Below are positions 10,782 through 21,584 of a DNA stretch of 64,000 nt, in pieces. Below the pieces are notes generated by a model, which ran no database searches, was not told the origin of the DNA, and saw only the letters and a list, made by a program, of their open reading frames with translations. Where the stretch lies: NCBI GenBank assembly GCA_013368375.1, contig JAACJP010000024.1:593183-657182 (forward strand), read 5' to 3'. The translations under genes and the position numbers were made by a program. This DNA comes from Tricholomella constricta (taxonomy: Eukaryota; Basidiomycota; Agaricomycetes; Agaricales; Lyophyllaceae). The stretch's first letter is position 1, and the number at the start of each line of letters is the position of its first letter.

Positions 10782-11286
10782 TGTTAGGGCAACCCTTACA
10801 GTGGAGCGCTATCACACTGGCAAAGGGGAATCCGGAGTTATATTTGATGTACAGTAAACGAAGGTAAGTAAGGCTTACCTGGCAAAGGGGAATCCGGAGA
10901 GAATAGTGTAAAGGATTCCCAAATGCCAGGGGGCCGACTATATACGAGTGTAGGACGTGAGGGCCGGTCCTCCAGAGTGTACTGTACATGTAATAATAAC
11001 GAATGGTGTGCGGCGCGTGTACGGACACGTTCCCACGCTGTCCGATCCTCGTGGCTCAGGGTACGGGCACGAGGCGGGACAGCCGATGTCGGGGTGTCGG
11101 GTCGTCGGGATCGGCGTCGGGCGCACGCAGGGAAGGAGGGGAAGCAACAGGAAGTGAGTAAGTATGTACACCGACACTTGGGTCGGAGCGTCAGGTCGGA
11201 ATCACGATCGGTCGGTCGGGGGCGAGCGCATGAGTCGGGGAACGATCTGTGAGCGTCGGAGAGCGCGAACAGGAGTTCCCCTGACA
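10782..11286 (-). repeat. LTR3 of the array (505 bp)
   Basis: This is the 5' LTR of copy 3. It differs from LTR1 and LTR2 at three positions that I can see, all between about 11175 and 11205 (two are G-to-A and one A-to-G relative to LTR1/2). It defines the outer edge of the array: homology to the other copies stops after CCCTGACA at 11286. Confidence 0.94.
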
Positions 11287-12510
11287 GTAACGGACTGTAC
11301 CTTGTATTTGAACAGATTTCTTATTGACCTGGAGCTAATGAAATGAATCAATACAAAAAACAACTTCAAATTGTGAACAATCATACCTTTTACAACTAAG
11401 GATTTTGATGTTGTTTGGTTGTGTTGTGTCAAGAATTGCACAAGAAGTGAAAATCCATGTCCACTATATCGTGTTTTGACTTCTCCACATCTTGTGGCCA
11501 CCCAAACCGTCTCCTCCACCCACCACCACCCTCCCACTGCCTCCCCACCACTACCGACACCTCCCCCAGGCCCCTCCTCACCCACTCCGACAATGAGCAT
11601 GCTGACACACAGCATGCTTGTCGACTCCGGTGCTGTCGAGCGCCCCAACTCCTCTCGACCTGCTCCCTGGCCCCCCACCACCTCCCACCACCCCACCACC
11701 ACCACCAACGCCTCCCCCAGGCCCCTCCTCACCCAATCCGATGACAAGCACACTGCCAAATGGTGTGCTTGTCGACTCCGGCTACCTTCTGATGGAGAGT
11801 GGTTAGATGACATATAATGTGGTTGGGTTCAACAATGACCAGCTAATTCGAAGGCATGGCATCCACAAGGCATACCAGAAATCCAGGATAATGAGGGAAT
11901 GGAGCTTGTCTCTCTTCTTCAGGAGAAAGCAAATGATGTGGGCATATAATTATGAATGTGCGCAGCATTGGCTCCAGCAGCATCTTCCAAATTCTCTGGA
12001 TGTAGCCAGTGCTGTAAGATTGTGTCAAAGGGTTACAATACCGTACAGCACTATTTCCTACGTGAGACTGGATGCAGCTACAGGTGTATCCGCATATCCT
12101 AGTGAAGGGAGACGTCAGAGTCAAAATGTAGCCTTTGCAGTGTTTTGAAGTGTTTTACATTGCCCTGCCAAGACCGTCCACGGTCTTGGTATGAGACTAA
12201 GTGATCTCTGACATGATTGGTGGTGTACCTTAGTGAAAAGAAGAAAAAGCTGACAAAGGAAAGCATGGCGCCAAAACGGGAAAACTCAGGCGCATGGCGT
12301 GGCCCGCGTTCTCGTCAAAAAAAAGCGTGTTCGGTCACTAAGGGGATGCGTACATACGCGACGTAGACGTGTGTGCTATCGTAGACTCAGTACAGTAAAA
12401 CGGAGCATGACGAAGGAGAAAGTCTATCAGGGCAACAAAGAAAAGGGCCGAAGAAGATGGAGGACACAGGTGGCCGAAAGTGTATGGGACACGTTGGGTG
12501 CTGCAGCCGC
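11287..12510. other. Gene-free low-complexity stretch with an imperfect 151-bp repeat
   Basis: No gene is supported here. The first 150 bp are AT-rich. 11500-11790 is C-rich (CCACCACC, CCTCCCCCAGG) and holds two related blocks offset by 151 bp, about 11545-11632 and 11696-11783, both ending in GCTTGTCGACTCCGG. The palindrome AGCATGCT occurs twice at 11596 and 11611. Open frames here have no recognisable domain. It may be a decayed mobile element. Confidence 0.6.
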
Positions 12511-13182
12511 TCATTCCTGGTGGACGGGCTCGGCGGTGCTGGTACTGTTGCTGGTGGGGGGTACAACGGCGCGGGACTGGGAGGAGATGTTGTTAAGGAG
12601 GGGCTTGAGAACGTTGAGGTAGGTGATTTGCGCGCCCTGTAAAGTGGGCATATTAGTACATTGGCAAAGATGGTAGGGAAGCTCAGGAAAGCATACGCGG
12701 AAAGCCGGGAGCTGGAGCCACACGATGAAGAGGGTCTTGAAGGAGAAGTACCAGGGAAGATAGTAGAGGACGAGACGAAGAGCGAAGCTCTCGAGAAAGT
12801 TGAAGAAACCGAAAACTACCCAGTAAGTGAGCCACTGGACGTCGTCATGGGGTGATGGCGACTCGATGGCCTTGAAAGACAGGTAGGCAGGCAGGGCCCA
12901 GCCGACAAGGTTGGAGACGACGGCGGCAAGGGGGTTGATGAGGTGAAGGAAGGCGAGAAGAGAAAAGGCGCCAATAACAGCGTAGGTCTTGGGGACCTGT
13001 GTGCGCTGCTCAAGGTTGTTGAGAACGGGGTACTTGGTGAGCTAAGAGGGGGTCAGTGTTGGATATGAGATCAAGGTGGGGTGGCAACGGACCTCCTTGT
13101 CGAGCTGATTGAGGTAGAAGGAGGCCTTGTTCTTGGCCTGGACGAAGACGGGGTGCTGCTGGACTTTTTGAGCGGCGGACAT
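12511..13182 (-). CDS. YOP1: Yop1/REEP5-type ER tubule-shaping protein (TB2/DP1/HVA22 family)
   Basis: The product is a 186-residue protein of the DP1/Yop1 family, which inserts hydrophobic hairpins into the ER membrane and bends it into tubules together with reticulons. Exons are 13182-13093, 13041-12697 and 12636-12511, closing exactly in frame. Visible family signatures are LEQRTQVPKTYAVIG (about residues 37-51), two hydrophobic hairpins, and DDVQWLTYWVVFGFFNFLES (about 97-116), with the conserved GAQITYLNVLKPLL near the C-terminus. Length matches the family (about 180). Intron 1 uses a GTCCGT donor; intron 2 has a clear branch site (TACTAAT). The gene is head to head with OST5, 139 bp apart. 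Confidence is high. Confidence 0.93.
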
Positions 13183-13321
13183 GGTGTTCGTGAAGATCGT
13201 GTGCGGGAGAGACAAGTTGTGCGTTGTTGCTGTTGAAAATCCGTTGCCTTGTTATTCTGCCAAACACGTGCTGACAATGCCGTCGTCACCATCACGTGCA
13301 ACTCTCTCCACGCACACCGCC

Positions 13322-13673
13322 ATGTCGACGTACGCCAGCACCAGGGTAAGGCCAACTCCACTTCACTTCCACTGACGCCCATTGACGCCCATTACACAGG
13401 CCCTCCACACAGCCCTCCCCCCCTTCCAACCCCTTCTCCCCGTGGCCCTGCTCCCCTACCTTGCCGCACTGCTTCTGGCCTCTACCTTTGCCCTGGCATT
13501 CTACTTTTCGACGTATGTATATTCATTTCTACTCTACACCCATATCTAATCCCACACACAGGCTCCCTAGAGACACCATCCCTATCCGCGAGACAGCCGT
13601 CGCATCTACCGCCAGCGTCCTCGCCGGCTTCGGCGTCGTCGCACTCTTCTGCTCCGCTGGCGTGTACGTTTGA
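13322..13673 (+). CDS. OST5: Oligosaccharyltransferase subunit Ost5/TMEM258
   Basis: This small 82-residue membrane protein of the oligosaccharyltransferase complex belongs to the subcomplex with Ost1 and helps transfer N-glycans in the ER. Exons are 13322-13345, 13400-13512 and 13562-13673; it is too split to appear as one open frame. Two hydrophobic segments are visible, VALLPYLAALLLASTFALAF (about 23-42) and ASVLAGFGVVALFCSAGVYV at the extreme C-terminus. The terminal GVYV is the family's hallmark, and length and topology fit Ost5/TMEM258. It is transcribed divergently from YOP1, another ER membrane gene. Confidence 0.87.
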
Positions 13674-15082
13674 CAGTGGACACAGCCCCATCCGACCCTA
13701 GCTGGTTCCACGTACAGTGATCGACCCTACTTACATGTACAAGGCAGTGTGTGCTCTGTATAACCCAAAACACGAATCCGAAAACCAAAACATCAGCGAC
13801 CTCCTTAGTTGTTGACCCGCCACCCGTGCTTGCAGCTTGCGCACTAGGAATAATGAGATAAGCAACTGCTGTGACCAGGAAAAGATGTATAGACTTGCCG
13901 TGTAAAAGATCGTCGAGCCTTCGTCCGCACTCCGCAGCTGTAGGATCACGATCAGATCCATGGCACGTATGTAATAAACCAACACCCTCACCTGTATCTC
14001 CTTCGAGTATGCCGATAGGTGTCCGCACGCAGGACATTTCTCAGAGACCTATTTCACCAGTGTAAATTCGCGCACATGTAACCGAGGTAAGAGAGACGTG
14101 CGAGTGTGCCCTGGTCTCCCTTTTCATGCTGCTTCGTCTGCGTCTTTCGCTTTTGTCTCAGTGCGCTCGGGAATGCCTCGGGGTGCGAGCGGGTCGTAAT
14201 TTCAATATTCTCATATGCTGCGAGGCCGATAGATTGTCGTTTGAGTGAAACGCTCAAGGAAATGCGGGAGGTGACATACAGCTGGCGGGCTCAACATACT
14301 GGCACTGTTCACACGTTACTGTGTCTTCCCCGTCCTGGGGCAGCGAGAGGAGCGTCCCACATGTCGGGCAAAACAGCAGGGAACCTACGTCAGATGAAAA
14401 TCAATTCCCCCCTTGCGATACAGAGTGGATAAGCAGAGACCGCACCAATCTTATGCGCCCGTACGTCCGAGGTGGCCATTCTTGTCGTTCGATGGTTGCA
14501 GGCGCGAAGAAGGAAAGGACGATGGTAGACTTGCCAGGAACTTTTCTGCGTCACGTGGAACAGGCGCGTCCGTCACACGCGTACACATTGCAGAAAATGA
14601 CTCGCGTCAAACTCGCGTTCTTGTTCGCGAATTGCCACCATCCTCGGCGCGTCCTAGGCCCTCGTGGCCTCGCGACTCTATACTTCGGTCTCATCCTTGG
14701 GGAGTTCGCTACCAACCTCTCCGTTGACAAGCATCAAGTATCTCATACTGACCTTTCTGTTGCATCTGTTAGACAATTACTCCACACATTTTTACATAAC
14801 CTCAAATTAGTGTCTATTCCTTACAGATTCGGATATGTGTTCGTTCGTATGCGTGTACAGGTTTTCCTCAACGTGTCCATGCAGACCCTCAGGCTCTCTG
14901 CCGTCAGCCGGACTGATCTTCCCAATTTATCGTAAGGATGTGAATTGTTCGGAATGCAACATGTGGCATATGTGAATCTTCGAGCAGGAAATGACGCACG
15001 CCACCTCCTTAAGTTTCATTCAATACATCCTCGCATGAGGCCCGCGGAAGCGACTACACCAACTAGATACAGAACCCATTAT
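13674..15082. other. Intergenic region, no gene supported
   Basis: The 1.4 kb between the ends of OST5 and SPC25 hold only short overlapping open frames without domains, codon bias or plausible splice structure. It includes the 3' regions of two genes that converge on it. I see no RNA gene or repeat. Confidence 0.5.
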
Positions 15083-15997
15083 CTAAAGCGCCGGCGGGTA
15101 AACCTGTGCCTGATACGCAGCACGCACCTCGCGCATAAATGCATATATATCACGCGTGTCATTAAGCGAGCTGACCAGGAGCGAAAGTACAAGCAGGGGC
15201 GGGGAAGACGTGACGACTGCGAAAAGAAAATCACATTACCTGTCATCAGAAGCACATGGCAGGACGGAAGGCACCGCACCTTTATATGCCTGTTCACCAA
15301 TATCAAGCACCAAACTGCACTCACGGTCGGGTGCTGTGGGGTCAAGATATGCAAAGCGGATCAGCAGGCGTTCAGGCTCGATGCCCTCGACGATGCATCC
15401 GAGAAGACGCTCCATGCCCGCCAGCTCAGGCGAGACGCGGTCCGCATGCGCACGGAGCGTATTACGTTCTGCTGCACGTTCTGCATAAGGAGTCAGCCAA
15501 TGGAGGCTGCCTGAGAGTTCACATGCACGAGACACACCTCGTCGGAGGTTGGCAGTGACAGCGCGGTACTGCTCGATCTCGGCCTCGATGGATTGGGACT
15601 TTTCTCTTAGTGCAGCAAGTTGGCGCTTGAAGGCTGCAACAGAGAGCTCAGCATCTTTGCGCTCTTCCTTCTCGCGCTCAAGGTCTGTTTATTGTGAGCG
15701 TACGAAACAGACATGAGGTCGGACAAACGCACCTGCGACGAGGTCAATCTCGCGTAGTTTACATTGATTCGTCTCTGCCTCGATAGCCTGCGTCTTTTCG
15801 ATTATGCGCTTCTTCTCCGCTGCCTGTGCCGTCCGCCGCTCGGAGATGGTGGCAATAGCACGGTTCTTGTAGTTGGAGACAGCCTTGAGGAAATTGCGCG
15901 TCGAAATCTCATAAGCTGAAAGCCTGAGATCTATCTGGGGGTTTGGCTCAGCAAGAGTAGCTGCAAGGTCGATCTGGGGCAGACGGAGGTGGGCCAT
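15083..15997 (-). CDS. SPC25: Kinetochore protein Spc25 (Ndc80 complex)
   Basis: The product is a 248-residue subunit of the Ndc80 complex, which couples kinetochores to microtubules. Exons are 15997-15733, 15684-15538, 15480-15280 and 15216-15083, with exact frame closure. The N-terminal half is a long coiled coil (LREKSQSIEAEIEQYRAV), and the C-terminal globular domain ends in the family pattern FAYLDPTAPDRECSLVLDIG, then YKVVTSSPPL and LNDTRDIYAFMREV. I took ATG 15997 (MAHLRLPQIDL) because it matches the usual start; an in-frame ATG at 16012 would add five residues. It is head to head with the DBF2-type kinase (99 bp between start codons). Confidence 0.9.
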
Positions 15998-16096
15998 AAC
16001 GCGATTGATCATGTGACGAGTTGGGTTCGCGACGCGATCTGATCAAGCTGAGAGACTCGCCTCTCCAACCGCACACAACAGTTGTCCGTCCCAGCC

Positions 16097-18159
16097 ATGA
16101 AAGCCGCTACAAAAACCCAGGCATCTGCCTCCTCATCGGCCGCATCCACCCCCACCGCATCCTTATCGCCCGACGGCATCCCCTACTACCGCGATGTCCA
16201 CATGGAAACTGCCAAAGGCCTCCCTGCGACCCTCGGGGGCAGCTACGTCGACGTTCACATGGGCACCGCAAAAGGTATGACTATCGGCGGCGGCCACGAT
16301 GTAATGATGGAAACCGCACGCGGCGGCACGACGGTCAGGCAGGGCGGGGCGCAGCAATTGTGGGAAAGGGAGCTTCTGGAGAGCGCAGAAGTGAGGCGCA
16401 AGGCCACCGTGGCACAATTATGTGAGGGCACCTCACATTAGCCTTGTGCAGTCAAGATGCTCATTGTATATGGCCTTCACTACTGTACAGACTTCCTTGA
16501 TTACTACTTTCAAACGCTCGGATACCTTGCTGCGCGCAAAGAACGGCGAGCAAATTTTGATGCCGACACCGCAGCTCGCGATCTTAGGGCGGCTGAGTTT
16601 ACCAAAGAGTTCAAGTCGTACTGTGGACGTGAGCGCGTCCTCCTGCGCCGCCGCCGCACCAAACTCAAGGTCGATCAGTTCCACATCATCGCCCAAGTCG
16701 GCCAGGGTGGGTACGGCGAGGTTTTCCTCGCAAGGAAGCAAGAGACGGGTGAAGTTTGCGCATTAAAGAAGATGAAGAAGCGGACCTTGCACAAGATGGA
16801 TGAGGTCCGTATGTCTGTTGCGGACTGTAAACCAGCTCATCGAAACATCTACGATGCGTGCAGATCCGACATGTTCTCGTGGAGCGTGACATCCTCACAG
16901 CGACCAAGACGCCATGGCTCGTGAGACTACTGTACGCATTTCAAGACCCACAACATGTCTATCTCGCCATGGAGTACGTCCCCGGTGGCGACTTCCGCAC
17001 CCTCCTCAATAACTCTGGCGTCCTCAAAGAGGAGCACGCACGCTTCTACATCAGTGAAATGTTTGCCGCTGTGACAGAACTTCATAAGTTGGGATACATC
17101 CATCGAGATCTGAAGCCCGAAGTGCGCGTTTCTCTTCTCGATCTGTACACACCGCGTATTGATGTTGGGCGCAGAACTTCCTGGTAGACGGATCCGGCCA
17201 CGTCAAGTTGACAGATTTCGGTCTCGCAACGGGTGCGCTCAATCCCAAACGGATCGAGTCCTTGAAAGTCAAGGTGTGTACGATCCTATGCATAGCTCCG
17301 CTTGACTCTCACCTACTCCGGTCGGCAGCTCGACAAAGTCAAGGACAACCAAATTATCCACCGTTCAACGTTAGAACGGCGGTCCATCTACCGGTCGATC
17401 AGAAACGAAGACCCGCGGTACGCAGATTCGATCGTTGGTTCGCCTGATTACATGGTCAGTACACCCAATTCTCTTACTTTTCATCCAAGTTGACCTCATA
17501 CTTCCTGCATTTTCAGGCCCCGGAAGTCTTGCGCGGCAAGCCCTACACTTACTCGGTCGACTACTGGTCGCTCGGCTGCATACTCTTCGAATTTCTCGCG
17601 GGCTTCCCGCCGTTCAGCGGCAGTACCCCCGAGGAGACCTGGACAAACCTCAAGAACTGGACCAAAGTCCTGCGCCGGCCAGAGTACGACAAACCCGAGG
17701 ACCTGATCTTCAATCTGACAGACATTGCATGGGATGCCGTGACTCGGTGCGCCTCGCATTGTGATTAGAAACACCATACGCACACAGTATTAACCGTAAT
17801 GCAGCCTTATATCGCACGCGAGCGTGCGCTACGCGACGCTCACACAGGTCGCTGCACACCCCTTCTTCGCCAAAGTCAAATGGGACGACCTCCGCGCCGT
17901 ACGTGCGCCGTTCGTCCCCGCACTCGACTCGGAGATCGACACGGGGTACTACGACGACTTCACGTCCGCTGAGGATATGGCCAAGTACGCCGAAGTCAAG
18001 GAGAAGCAGAAGAATGTGGACCGCGTGAAGGAGAAGGAGGAGCCGTTCGGGCGGGGTGTGTGGGTCGGTTTCACGTTTGGGAAGAACGGCGTCGGCGCTG
18101 CGGCGCGGGGACTTGGCGCGGGTGGGGCGGACGACGGGGCGTTGGCGACGATTTTTTAG
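16097..18159 (+). CDS. DBF2: AGC protein kinase of the Dbf2/Sid2 (NDR) family
   Basis: The 568-residue kinase corresponds to Dbf2/Dbf20 of budding yeast and Sid2 of fission yeast, the terminal kinase of the mitotic exit/septation network that is activated by Mob1. Seven exons close in frame: 16097-16421, 16491-16804, 16864-17121, 17175-17273, 17329-17454, 17517-17746, 17805-18159. Motifs in order: basic Mob-binding segment (RERVLLRRRRTKLK), glycine loop GQGGYGEV, catalytic HRDLKPEN, DFGLATG, the NDR-type insert before the T-loop SIVGSPDYMAPE, tail DTGYYDDFTS and hydrophobic motif VGFTFGK. All catalytic residues are present. Intron 2 has a GTCCGT donor like YOP1 intron 1. Family assignment is firm; Dbf2 versus a related NDR paralogue is inferred from the tail. 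Confidence 0.93.
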
Positions 18160-18812
18160 AGTGGTCAATTTTTTTCCGTCTCGTGTTGGGCCATTATTTC
18201 CATACCTGCGCTACATACGATCTGTTTGCGTTCGTGGTTGATACCCGCATACCACCGTAGACTGTATATCCGTGTGCAATGCACTCCATAATTCACTTCT
18301 TCCGTGGGATCGCGAATTGAGGGCTTGGAAGTGATGTCGATCGGTGCTCTGACGAGGTGTGGTGCGTATGTATATTCCCGAGGCGAGCGAGCAACGATAT
18401 TATACAGCAAGGCCATCAGCTAACGATATAGATGGGTTCTGAGGAGAGAGCGGCACAGGAGGTGTAAAGTCAAAACAAAGTCCGCATGACGGATGGGGAG
18501 AAAGTGCAGATGAGGTGCGTAAGGATAGATATCACAAGGCAGGGGGCTAGCAGAAGGAGGAAGGGAAGGGGATGAGGGAAAGCGCCTGATTAACGAAGTT
18601 GAAAGGGAGTGATTACAGAAGATGTAGATCTGCTTTATGATAAAAGATGAAGGAGTGTGCAAAGCATAAATTCAAAGGTCGTTTGTAGAAGACGTGAAGA
18701 CATAAGTGATCGGAAGCGACACTGTCAAAAGGGGGTAAGTTACAACCCCAGGGGACAAGGAGGGAGAGGGATACGTACGGTGATCAAATCTGCCGCTGTG
18801 CAAGGTGGGGCT
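18160..18812. other. Intergenic region between convergent genes
   Basis: These are the 3' regions of the DBF2-type kinase and of the unknown gene at 18813. Only short frames are present, and I see no repeat or RNA gene. Confidence 0.5.
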
Positions 18813-19820
18813 TCACCTGCGAGCGGGGATGCGTATAACGTTCCTGCGTTGGGGATGCGCCTCGTCGTTGACGATCTGGAGGTGAAATAAGTCAAAATGG
18901 CTGGGAAAAAGGGTAGGAATGCGTACCCTCGGCCTCTTCTCGAACGAGTCGTTATCACAGAACTCCGTTGACTTGCGCTTAATGCGGATCATCAATGGTG
19001 AAGACACTTCGTTCGAGGGCTTTGAATACACAAGATGAGATGCTGCTAGAGATATGTTTTCGGTAGAACATACCGGGGTGGCGGGACCAGCAGAGGATGC
19101 AGTCGAATCTGAGTTGGAAACAGACACAGAGGACGAGGCGGTGGATGACGCAGAGGTGGAAGGGGAAATGTCCATCTCACAAACATCCTCGGAGCACCGC
19201 AGTTCCAGTCCCCAGTCCATCGCGTTTTCGTCGATTGGCACATCAAGGAGATCCCATTCCTGCTCCGGCTGTGCCAGCTGCATCGCACGGACGGCGGACG
19301 CGCCAGCGTCAGTGGCATTGCGTGGATAACGCTCATCTACGGTGGTAAACCAGCGGGAGGAATGATAGACGACGGAGGGTTGCTCTGATGGCGCAGCAGA
19401 TGAGAGCGTGACGGAGGAATAGTGGGATCCTGAGGAGAGTGCGCTAGTTGTGCCATTGGGCGAGGTACGGGTGAGGATGGTGCTACGAGGGATAGCGCAC
19501 TTAAGGGCGGGGCGTCTCTTGAGTGGTTCGCGTGCCTGTTCCCGGATATCGTGGACAAGGGCAGCAGGTGCTGGGGAGACCTCGAGAATAGGCAGTGGTA
19601 CAACGCTGACCTGCTTTTGGGGGCAGTTGTGAGCACTCTGGACGTCAATAGTGAGGCCCAGGTATTGAGCGCGTCTGCGTGCATGGAGTGTGGGTCTCAG
19701 CGAAGCGCGAATGCGGGCAGCGACGTGGGTGTAGTGGTCATTGGCACGGCGGAGGATGAGGATGAGGTTGCGGATGTGGTAAGGCTCGAGAGGAGTGGCA
19801 GAAGTGTATGAAGACGACAT
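18813..19820 (-). CDS. Unrecognised Ser-rich protein (about 335 aa or less)
   Basis: One frame runs from ATG 19820 (MSSSYTSATPLEPYHIRNL) to 18813. I do not recognise the family. The N-terminus is helical and arginine-rich (LILILRRANDHYTHVAARIR), the middle is acidic, a serine-rich stretch follows near 19130-19180, and the end is basic (IRIKRKSTEF, FEKRPRVRIP). Two stretches look like in-frame introns: a 54-nt one starting GTATGTTC near 19078 and a 51-nt one starting GTACGC near 18929, so the mature protein may be about 300 residues. The basic C-terminal patch could be a nuclear signal, but there is no DNA-binding motif. Confidence 0.6.
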   Translation of the reverse strand: MSSSYTSATPLEPYHIRNLILILRRANDHYTHVAARIRASLRPTLHARRRAQYLGLTIDVQSAHNCPQKQVSVVPLPILEVSPAPAALVHDIREQAREPLKRRPALKCAIPRSTILTRTSPNGTTSALSSGSHYSSVTLSSAAPSEQPSVVYHSSRWFTTVDERYPRNATDAGASAVRAMQLAQPEQEWDLLDVPIDENAMDWGLELRCSEDVCEMDISPSTSASSTASSSVSVSNSDSTASSAGPATPVCSTENISLAASHLVYSKPSNEVSSPLMIRIKRKSTEFCDNDSFEKRPRVRIPTLFPSHFDLFHLQIVNDEAHPQRRNVIRIPARR

Positions 19821-21584
19821 GTTAAAGGGCAAAGGCAGAGTGAAGGGTCGGGTGATAGTTTCTAAAGGTCGGACTATTATGTCGTGGATGAACAAAGAGA
19901 TGGAGTCAAAGAGATCGTTGAGGGTCGTAGCACGCGCGGCGTGGACAAACGAAGAGACACGAGGAGGCCGGGATGAAAGGAGAAGAAGAAAGCAAAGGAG
20001 ATGCTGAGGCTCGCTGCTGCTTTGTGCCTACGCCTCGCGGCAGTTATATCTGATAGATACTTGGACCCACAAACCCTGTGCGCCACGCAGAAGCATGCCA
20101 AAGACAAAAGACATCTGTTAGAAGAACAAGAACAACGCGGCTGTCCAGAGCGGCCCCTGCGTTGCCTGTCCTTGTATTTGTCTTGACTCGTCTTTCCCAC
20201 AACCCCTTTCGGTTTTCTTTTTGTTTTCTGGAGGCCGCGGCGTCGCACGTGATCTTCGCCTCCCATATTTCGGCTTCCTCTTGCCTAAAACGCGCATCTG
20301 ACGCGTTCCAGGCAACTTCCCGCTCACACCTTGCGCCCTCGCGCTCTACACTCCAGCCTCTAGCACTGTATTCTCAATTATCCACCATGGTAAACTTCGC
20401 ACTCGATGCCGTCTTGTAACCCCATTCACGGACACTTGACGAACACGGAAAATCACAGAATCAATCGTTTTGATCTAGTGTGGCGGGCCCTCCATGTCGA
20501 AAAGAACCTCTTCCCAATTGTCTGAATGCGGACTCTCGATCTCAAATAATCTTCTAGACACTGCCTGAGCCGCAGCCTCACATCAGGCTTGCCCCACTGT
20601 CATGTCATCGTCATCCGGCCGTCCCCAAGCGTCCATATGCACCCACACCATCAACCTAATGACGACACGTGTCTTGCCTGATCTGTATCTTCACAGCATC
20701 CAATTGTCCTCAGAACAGCGTAAGTGCTCCGAACGGAATAATACTTGCGGCTTGTTGTGACAATTTTCCACCACGGTCATAATCTCCAAATATGGATGAG
20801 TTCTGAACTGGTGCTAACGGTGTGTATGTACCTCAGCTTCGAATACGATACATGTCCTGAAACGTTTGTCCTCGGTGGTAGTGGTCGCGCTCTGGCTGCG
20901 GAGATGAGGACGGGGTGGGTATACCTATGGCCACTGGGGCTGAGGTCGAGGCTGTCGCCAGAGTCCCAGGTACTGGAATCAGTAGCACTGCTCCTGAGCA
21001 CTCAAGTGAACCGAGAAGCTGCTCTTTACAAGTCAGCTGGCTATTACCTGCACGCTCGCTTTCGATCATCCATCCATCCATCAATCTTCCACCGCCGCCA
21101 CCTGATCCCAGAGTGACCAATGTCGAACATGGGACATTTGCTCACTTGAAAAAAATTTCACAATCTACCAACTCGAAAAGCTTCGTGTCTGCAGGGACCA
21201 TTTCCGTTACCCTCGTTCATGGTTCAAAATCGTTGAGCCCCTAGCCACTGCCTGCGCCTTCACTGTCTGCTCGTCTACCAGATCAGAGGAATATCTAGTT
21301 CCTTCCCCTGGCCTATTCTTCTTTGCGCGGCGGACTAGTAGACCAAGGGGCCTGGGCTTCAAGCGCATGATTGAGTGTACCCCGCCTTCCCAGTCAACTC
21401 GTACTGCCGAGACCACTGAGGTGCTTGATTAGTTAATCAGCCTCGCATACTTTTCACATATTTTGTCCGTCCATGGGAAGATGTAAAAGTTACAGCAGAT
21501 GTGGATAGTGGACAGTGGATACATAGATGTGAATACAGGTAAAACACCAGTCTTTTGAAGGAAATTCGGATAGTCCAAGATCGA
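19821..21584. other. Long region without a resolvable gene
   Basis: An ATG at 20386 opens a ten-codon frame (MVNFALDAVL) that meets possible splice sites, and 20697-20722 looks like a short exon between CACAG and GTAAGT. I could not assemble a protein in frame. The opening resembles small fungal DUF1748 proteins, but this is a weak impression. Other frames up to 129 codons overlap on both strands and show no domain. Confidence 0.3.

Larger units (their letters stand above)
6125..11286 (-). mobile_element. Chromovirus copy 3 (5162 bp, LTR to LTR)
   Basis: This is the rightmost unit of the array. The internal region 6630-10781 is almost identical to copy 2; the one coding change I noticed turns Asp into Asn upstream of RT (VELDVFLKEN to VELNVFLKEN, near 9503). 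Copies 2 and 3 are therefore a very recent tandem duplication. The right end at 11286 borders single-copy sequence starting GTAACGG. The matching target duplication would lie left of the window, so it cannot be checked. Confidence 0.95.

Noticed and set aside
1..11286. CRISPR array or satellite DNA as explanation for the repeats
   Set aside because: The repeat unit is a 4.7-kb retroelement with LTRs, PBS and pol; no short spaced repeats exist.
11202..11813. 203-codon minus-strand frame reaching into LTR3
   Set aside because: Gly/Val-rich translation of CCACC repeats joined to LTR sequence; no domain.
14321..14935. 204-codon plus-strand frame
   Set aside because: No recognisable domain, and competing frames of similar length overlap it.
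20386..20419. Start of a DUF1748 small protein gene
   Set aside because: Only ten codons match the impression and no downstream exon could be placed in frame.
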